Shown: positions 59,106 to 64,000 of the stretch, piece by piece
How the letters are laid out: each line of letters opens with the position of its first letter
Numbering within the stretch: position 1 is the stretch's first letter
Source: CAYLPJ01 sp964385465
GTDB lineage: Bacteria > Planctomycetota > Phycisphaerae > SM23-33
Length of the DNA stretch: 64,000 nucleotides
Direction of reading: 5' to 3'
Assembly: GCA_964385465.1 (NCBI GenBank)
Contig: CAYLPJ010000024.1
Span: 15,106 to 79,105, forward strand
Program-made: the position numbers and the translations under genes
The notes under the pieces: model-generated
The model's database searches: none
What the model saw: the letters and a program-made list of their open reading frames with translations, nothing else
Told to the model about the DNA's origin: nothing

Positions 59106-61121
59106 TCATTCTTCACTCTCGAACCGGCCTGCGGGAAGCCAGCCCAGCCTTCTGTATGCGCTGTCGAAGCTGCTCGTCTTCAGCATGTGCAGACCAAAGT
59201 CTTCCTCATCCTCGTCCGGTTCGTCCTCAGCGGACTTGCAGTCACGAAACTTCCGCGCAAGCTCCCGGTAGTTGTCCCCGAAGCACTTCTCGTGGTACAG
59301 GAGGATCTCGACGCATTCCAGGAAGAGGAGGTCGGCAACGATAAGCTGTGTGATCCATTCGTTGCACCGGTTCTCTTCGGGGAGGATCGAGGCCCCGTGG
59401 GCAATCCGGCTGCGAAGATCATAGAAGTCCTTTGCCCAGAAGCCCACGCGACTGGCCTCGTGCACCTTGCCCTTGTCATCCCGGCGCTTCTCACGGAGGA
59501 ACCGGTCCGTGGCGATCATAGCCTCGATGCGTCTCGCAAACTCCAACTTCTGGTTCCGCTCGGGCAACTGAAGGAGGATCTCAAACGCCGTACACATCAT
59601 CACCACGCGGTTCAGCCAGGTCGTTGCCCCGATGTCAGTCATTGTGTGGGCGAGCCGGAACCACTCCAGGGATCGGAACAGACGTTCTCGGAAGTCTGCG
59701 GAGCACTTACCATCGAGAACGCGCGAGAACGCGGCAAGGTGCTGATCGGATTCACTGTCAAACAGGCCTCTTATGGCGAAGGGCTTGGCGATCCGGACTT
59801 CATCCATGTCCGTGAAGTAGTTCAGCATGCCCTCGGACCGTACGCCGAAGCCGCTCCTGCCCAGGATGAAGTCGCGGCTGTAGAGGGCGAACCGGTCTGC
59901 CGTCGGGGGAGCCATGCTGTTGTTGTCGGCCGAGACGGAACTGCGTGTGCCGGTGCAGATTGCCGAGAAGATCAAGCAGTCAACCGCCGAACGAATCAGG
60001 CCCAGCTCCTCAGACGATGGTTCCCTGAAGTCGATGTCGCCGACAGAGCAGACCACGAGGGAATCGACAGGCTTGCCGTAGGAGTCAACGTAGCAACGAA
60101 AGCAGCGTGTCAGGTGGTCTCGGATCGCGTTGTCAGAGATCTTCTGCCTGGCCATCTGCGAGAAGGGCCAGAACGTGACCGGGCCAATAGAGAACTCGCT
60201 GTGCAGGTTGGCCCACGGCATGTAGTCGATGGCGTACTTGGCATTCGACTGATCGGGGTCAACGCGCACGGCATCGCCCGGCGGCTCAACGATAATCGCT
60301 TCGGCCCCCAAGGGCCTGGCGTTCCCCTCGATGATCTCCCAAGCCCAGGCCTGCAGGCCGGGCGTTCCTGGCCGCGCCTTCGGCGGCAGGATGATGTAGC
60401 CGTTGCCCCGGTCTCCCGCGGCCACGTACTGCCCTGTGACCACACAGAGGGCAGTCAGAGCGCAGATCACGGCCGCTCTGTTGTCATGGTCTGTTACGTC
60501 CGCTAGATCTCCGAGAAGGTGATGTCCTGGGAGCAGCCTGTGAACGAGATCCGTCAGTGTGTTCACGTGCGAAGGGCGAGGGCGCGGAGTGTCTGGGCCG
60601 AGGAGGTGCTCGAAGTAGGCATCGGATCTGGGGCCGTGGACAGGCACGCGATCCTTCGCCAGCATCACGCCCATGAAGGACGTCGGGAACGCCTCCACGA
60701 TGGCCTTGTCCATGATCCGGGCCTCATGGGCAGTGTCGGCGACGAGGTCCTCTGCCAGCAGCAAGCGTGCAATCTCGTTCGTTGACTCGTTGAGCCGGAT
60801 GCCGTTGCCGGAGGATGATTGCCCCGGCTTTCCGATGTGCTTAGCCAGTCCCCGCGTGAGGATCATCTCCGCAGTCCGGTATTCCCCGATGGTGTCCAGT
60901 CTCTCTCGGAAAGGCCCATCGAGAGCAACGCACATCGCCTGCCGGTCCTTGAATATCCGCTTGAGGAGCTCCCTGCGCTTGCCAGGCTCGTTCGGGAGTC
61001 GGCCAGTCCTGAAGCTCACCTTGCCGCCATGCCACTCAAGAACGCACGCGCTGGTGGTTCTCCTCTTCTTGGAGAATCCGACGTCAACTCCGAGCACGAT
61101 GCCAGCATCCGGAGACGTCAT
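59106..61121 (-). CDS. DUF429 (RNase H-fold) nuclease fused to an ApeA-like HEPN domain
   Basis: The 671-residue protein opens with a DUF429-type RNase H-like fold: LGVDVGFSKKRRTTSACVLE, CVALDGPF, and VEAFPTSFMG, ending near GNGYIILPP (about residue 250). The C-terminal part looks like an ApeA-like HEPN region with the R-x4-H ribonuclease motif RSRIAH at residues 570-575 (59414-59397). A GAGGA precedes the ATG. Local G+C is lower than in the neighbourhood (55-62 % in lines I counted). HEPN nucleases often drive abortive phage defence or toxin-antitoxin systems. The pairing of these two domains is the basis of the main finding. Confidence 0.7.
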   Translation of the reverse strand: MTSPDAGIVLGVDVGFSKKRRTTSACVLEWHGGKVSFRTGRLPNEPGKRRELLKRIFKDRQAMCVALDGPFRERLDTIGEYRTAEMILTRGLAKHIGKPGQSSSGNGIRLNESTNEIARLLLAEDLVADTAHEARIMDKAIVEAFPTSFMGVMLAKDRVPVHGPRSDAYFEHLLGPDTPRPRPSHVNTLTDLVHRLLPGHHLLGDLADVTDHDNRAAVICALTALCVVTGQYVAAGDRGNGYIILPPKARPGTPGLQAWAWEIIEGNARPLGAEAIIVEPPGDAVRVDPDQSNAKYAIDYMPWANLHSEFSIGPVTFWPFSQMARQKISDNAIRDHLTRCFRCYVDSYGKPVDSLVVCSVGDIDFREPSSEELGLIRSAVDCLIFSAICTGTRSSVSADNNSMAPPTADRFALYSRDFILGRSGFGVRSEGMLNYFTDMDEVRIAKPFAIRGLFDSESDQHLAAFSRVLDGKCSADFRERLFRSLEWFRLAHTMTDIGATTWLNRVVMMCTAFEILLQLPERNQKLEFARRIEAMIATDRFLREKRRDDKGKVHEASRVGFWAKDFYDLRSRIAHGASILPEENRCNEWITQLIVADLLFLECVEILLYHEKCFGDNYRELARKFRDCKSAEDEPDEDEEDFGLHMLKTSSFDSAYRRLGWLPAGRFESEE

Positions 61122-61279
61122 CTGGTCGTCCTCATGTTTCGCCCATCGACCCTACTCCCGCCGCTCGTAAGGGGAACATCACGGAAATACCAGTGACGAA
61201 CGAACCACGAGTGCGCAGAATCCATTCGCTGGGATTCGCCAGGCTGGCAGGCACGTGTTGATCAGTCTTCCGGGGAAGG

Positions 61280-61492
61280 TCAATGGGTGTCCTCGCTGCC
61301 TCCCCGTTTGCGGGCGAAATGCTGGGCCTTGGCCTCCTCGAAGAACGAGTTCAGGAACTGGCCCAGTTCGGTCAGCTTTACGCTGAACTTGATCTCGTTG
61401 TACCGCTGGCCTGCCTTCGATTTCTGGAAGTCGTGGAACTCAAAGCTGTACGGGTTGGCCTTGTACAACACCGGCCAATGGACAGTCCGCAA
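61280..61492 (-). CDS. Small hypothetical protein
   Basis: A 70-residue reading frame starting with TTG. It is rich in aromatic and charged residues (ANPYSFEFHDFQKSKAGQRY, then FFEEAKAQHFARKRGG) and is not a shadow of a neighbour. The stop codon nine codons upstream leaves little room for another start. I recognise no family. It may be a remnant of a larger accessory gene. Confidence 0.35.
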   Translation of the reverse strand: MRTVHWPVLYKANPYSFEFHDFQKSKAGQRYNEIKFSVKLTELGQFLNSFFEEAKAQHFARKRGGSEDTH

Positions 61493-61521
61493 GCTAGCGT
61501 GTTCACTGCTGGATTGTGAAG

Positions 61522-62028
61522 CTACTTACGCGCCCTTACACGGGCATCGTGGTCGGGCCATTTGACGGTCTGGTACTTGCCCTCCAGGGCTTGCATGGAG
61601 AGGCGCCCATCCAGGTACACCCGTACGGCAATGCTGTTCCAGCCCACGAACGGCCGGCCGAGCGTTGTACCCGTGCCGATGTGTCTGATGGCGTGACGGT
61701 AGCCGTAGTCTGCTGCGGCGGATAGCGCCTTGGTCCAACCGCGCGCTGCGTACGGCAGCAGAATGCCCTCCCGGCGGCGGACATGAACATCAACGACAAG
61801 TCCCTTGGCCTTCGGGGTGAAGGTCATCGCCAGCAGCTCAAATTGTCCCGTGATTGGCTCGGACTCTGCCCGCGCCGCCGACTGGACAGCGCACCGCCAC
61901 TCAAGCTCGGTCTTGCCGCACGGTTGGTTGAGCGCCTTCCCGGCATAGGGGAACTTCAACTTGGCTGCGCCTGCCCCGAGGGCGAACCCGCTGGCCAGCA
62001 TGATCCCGGCGAACGCCACCTTACGCAT
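61522..62028 (-). CDS. Small exported hypothetical protein
   Basis: The 168-residue protein has an N-terminal signal-like segment (MRKVAFAGIMLASGFALGAG) and no recognised domain. Residues after 35 include KTELEWRCAVQSAARAESEP and LLAMTFTPKAKGLVVDVHVR, which look like a compact beta-rich domain. An AAGGGG lies before the ATG at 62028. It sits in the accessory stretch, 29 bases upstream of the 70-residue gene on the same strand. Confidence 0.55.
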   Translation of the reverse strand: MRKVAFAGIMLASGFALGAGAAKLKFPYAGKALNQPCGKTELEWRCAVQSAARAESEPITGQFELLAMTFTPKAKGLVVDVHVRRREGILLPYAARGWTKALSAAADYGYRHAIRHIGTGTTLGRPFVGWNSIAVRVYLDGRLSMQALEGKYQTVKWPDHDARVRARK

Positions 62029-62228
62029 GGCAAGCCCCTTGTGTTTTGCCTTCGACTCCCTCGCATGGTAGATGGGCGGGTCAGCGCCGTCAAGCCACGG
62101 TCTCCTGACGCGCCGCCGGCGCCGTTCGGGCATTGCCGCACCCACTGCAGATGGGGACTGCCAGTTACGCTGACTGATGGAAGGCAGCGGGTGCCCTCCG
62201 CCTTCGCGGCGGCATCGCCGGTCGGGGC

Positions 62229-63188
62229 TCATTCTCCCGCGGCGACGATGGCGCGGCATTTGGGGAAGTTGGGGCAGCCCCAGAAGGGCTTGCCGGCGTT
62301 GGCGCCCTTGCGGGCCTTGCGGAGGACCATCTCCGTGCCGCAGCGCGGACAGGCCGGGGGCGAGCCCGCGCCCGGCTGCCGCTGCTGCTCCTCCTCCGCC
62401 TTCGCCTTGGCGGGGGGCTCGGGGGCCGGCCTGTCCGCCGCCCTGTCCCCCTCGGCGTCCGCGGGCGGGTTCTGCCAGAACGGCCGGCTCGTCCGGCAGG
62501 CCTCGCAATGCAGCGTGAAGCTGTCGCCGGACTTGCGGACCTTCATCTTCCCCGAGCACGCTTCGCAGAGTTCCACGATGGGCGTGTTCGCGTCGCACGC
62601 CGTGCACTTGAAGTAGTAACCGTACGGTCCGTGGGTCACGCGGAGCTTCCCCGAGTCGCAGCCGCGGCATCGGTACGCCTTGGGGGCCTGCTCCTGCTCG
62701 CTCTCGTCGAGGTCCTCGCCGGTCGCCTCCCGCTGGCCTTGGGCGGGCGCCGCGGCCTCGCGGTCGAGGTCGTCGATGACCCGATGGGCGATCTCCAGCG
62801 GCGTCTGCGAGCAGTCGCCGGCGAGGAGGAACTCGGTGACGGCCTCGAACTCGCGCGCGTCGAAGGCGTCCATGTCCTTGTCGGCCAGCGAGGTGCTGAA
62901 GAAGCCGTTGCGGAGGCCCTCGTGGTACTCGAGGATCCTGCGGGCGACCTGGTCGGCCTTGACCACCTCGGGGAAGCGGCTACGCCCCTTGCCGCAGATC
63001 CTCCCCCGCGACGAGACGGCCACGAAGTGCTGCGGCGTGAGCAGGCTGCGGAAGTGCCTGCGCCGCAGGCCGAGAAGCTTGCCCATGAACCGCTCGCGAT
63101 GGGCGGCCATGAAGGCGTAGAGCAACTCCTGGTGCCTGCGCGACTGCTCCACGGGGGACTCGATCGGGCGGTATGCCCGCCCGTACAC
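62229..63188 (-). CDS. NERD/topoisomerase zinc-ribbon protein, 5' part missing
   Basis: The 319-residue frame begins inside a nuclease-related (NERD) domain: IESPVEQSRRHQELL and GKLLGLRRRHF match its C-terminal end, but the N-terminal half with the catalytic acid-Lys motif is absent. An in-frame stop lies three codons before the GTG at 63188. The C-terminal half carries zinc ribbons: CRGCDSGKLRVTHGPYGYYF, CEACSGKMKV, and a topoisomerase-type CPRCGTEMVLRK...CPNFPKC. Such proteins bind DNA. Here the gene may be a remnant. Confidence 0.7.
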   Translation of the reverse strand: MYGRAYRPIESPVEQSRRHQELLYAFMAAHRERFMGKLLGLRRRHFRSLLTPQHFVAVSSRGRICGKGRSRFPEVVKADQVARRILEYHEGLRNGFFSTSLADKDMDAFDAREFEAVTEFLLAGDCSQTPLEIAHRVIDDLDREAAAPAQGQREATGEDLDESEQEQAPKAYRCRGCDSGKLRVTHGPYGYYFKCTACDANTPIVELCEACSGKMKVRKSGDSFTLHCEACRTSRPFWQNPPADAEGDRAADRPAPEPPAKAKAEEEQQRQPGAGSPPACPRCGTEMVLRKARKGANAGKPFWGCPNFPKCRAIVAAGE

Positions 63189-63539
63189 CCGCCCCCATTA
63201 CTCGGGGGACACACAACCTATTCCTTGTTGGCCGGGCGTGTGGGAGGCACGAGGACAGCGTAGCTGTCAAGCGCTCGCGTTCGGGCGGGCCCTCCACGTA
63301 CGCGCTGTCCCCCTACGGCTCGTGGTGCGTTCCAGGCAGATTCAGCATCCCGACCCGCGGTCGCGCCGGCGGAAGCCGTTGGCAGGCCCCCGCCGGCTCC
63401 GGAGCCTCGGAGAGGCGGTCGTGAGTAGCCCGGGGCGCAAGCCCCGGGAACCGGGTGCCCGCGATTCACGTCCGGAGCCCAGGAGGGGCGGCAGGGGCTG
63501 GTCACAAGATGGCGGGCGAAGCCCGCGGAGGGGGGGAAA
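63189..63539. other. 351-base stretch without a supportable gene
   Basis: No open frame here looks real. It is GC-rich and holds short complementary runs, including a segment GAACCGGGTG...CACGTCCGG (63449-63474) that loosely resembles domain V of a group II intron. This is too degenerate for a call. Confidence 0.3.
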
Positions 63540-63612
<73 letters not shown>

Positions 63613-63648
63613 GTGGATCCTGCGGGGCCGGGCCCCGAGGAATGCGGC

Positions 63649-63676
63649 ATTGTAGCAGACGCCCCGGCCGCGCCAA
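63649..63676 (-). promoter_or_regulatory. Promoter of tRNA-Lys
   Basis: TTGGCG (63676-63671) and TACAAT (63654-63649) are 16 bases apart, about 37 bases upstream of the mature tRNA. Confidence 0.55.
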
Positions 63677-63696
63677 GGGGAAAAACGGGGAGAGGC

Positions 63697-63898
63697 GGTA
63701 AAGCATTGTTGCTCATTGGGTAACGGGCTGGGATCGTTGGCGGTCATTGGGTAGCAGCTATCAGGGAAGCGGCCGTCGCCGACGGGACGGCGACGGGGGT
63801 AAAGCGTTATTGGGTAATGGGTAACTGGCCGGGATCGCCGGCGGTTATTGGGTAGCGGCTATCAGGGAAGAGGCCGTCGCCGACGGGGCGGGATCGGG
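63697..63898. repeat. Tandem duplication of a 101-base unit
   Basis: Two copies (63697-63797 and 63798-63898) both begin GGTAAAGC and contain ATTGGGTA motifs and the segment CTATCAGGGAAG.GGCCGTCGCCGACGGG. They differ at scattered positions and there is no open frame. The remaining 63901-64000 is GC-rich and shows nothing I can name. Confidence 0.7.
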
Positions 63899-64000
63899 GG
63901 AGGCCGTTGGGGGACGCGGAAAGCCGGGCGGCGGCGATGGCCGAGCCGCCCTGGCCGACGCGCGGCCGGCGGGGTGCGGGGGTGGGCCGGGCAGCGGGTC

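Noticed and set aside
59099..59125. Possible attachment-site copy of the tRNA-Lys 3' end at the left island edge
   Set aside because: Only the 8 bases CTCGAACC match, which is expected by chance.
61283..61565. Overlapping plus-strand frames of 78 and 92 codons
   Set aside because: They overlap the more plausible minus-strand small gene and have no start signals or recognisable content.

Overview
The window is a G+C-rich chromosomal segment (67-75 % in most 60-base lines I counted) that fits a member of the Planctomycetota, probably a Phycisphaerae-like heterotroph. This is an inference from gene content and order, not from a marker-gene search. Supporting signs are the order tpiA-secG-yicC-gmk-rpoZ-coaC-coaB-dut-ftsK, split CoaC and CoaB, a sulfatase, many exported carbohydrate-active proteins, a DUF4838 protein, PL22- and PHP-type proteins, and lipoproteins with very Pro/Ala-rich linkers. 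Several genes seem to be transcribed without a leader: a TACAAT-like -10 box sits only 6-10 bases before the start codon.

Layout. 1-6.1 kb: end of an FHA-domain membrane protein, gluQRS, then a three-gene lipid-glycan set (GT39, YdjC-type deacetylase, GT2). 6.1-10.9 kb: metallo-beta-lactamase-fold hydrolase, gyrA, lipoprotein esterase. 11-14.2 kb: exported protein plus ABC permease and ATPase. 14.3-22.4 kb: sugar catabolism (xylose isomerase, GH4, GH42, exported beta-helix protein) with an orphan VirB11/PilT-like ATPase. 22.8-32.8 kb: housekeeping run (pheA, tpiA, secG, yicC, gmk, rpoZ, coaC, coaB, dut, ftsK). 32.8-45.8 kb: GT4, arfB, PL22-like lyase, uppS-purA, sulfatase, a Cys-rich small protein, metallophosphoesterase, apgM-like and hom, a beta-propeller lipoprotein, a radical SAM protein. 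45.9-58.6 kb: GH-A-like exported hydrolase, an FAD oxidoreductase/monooxygenase/Fe-alcohol dehydrogenase operon, PHP-type protein, TPR lipoprotein, DUF4838 lipoprotein, thioredoxin-like protein. 58.6-63.5 kb: an accessory stretch, in part of lower G+C (53-62 % in the lines I counted), with eroded toxin-antitoxin genes, a DUF429-HEPN fusion, two small unknowns and a 5'-truncated NERD/zinc-ribbon protein, ending at tRNA-Lys(CTT). 63.6-64 kb: a 101-base tandem duplication.

How the parts fit. The sugar genes suggest growth on plant or algal polysaccharides (xylose isomerase, alpha-glycosidase, beta-galactosidase, oligogalacturonate lyase-like protein, sulfatase, alpha-glucuronidase-like protein). 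The apgM-like gene beside hom probably supplies the homoserine kinase step of threonine synthesis. The best candidates for undescribed biology are the DUF429-HEPN fusion in the accessory stretch, a SecG fused to a chitobiase C-terminal-like domain, a dispersed 137-base foldback element, and the leaderless-promoter architecture.
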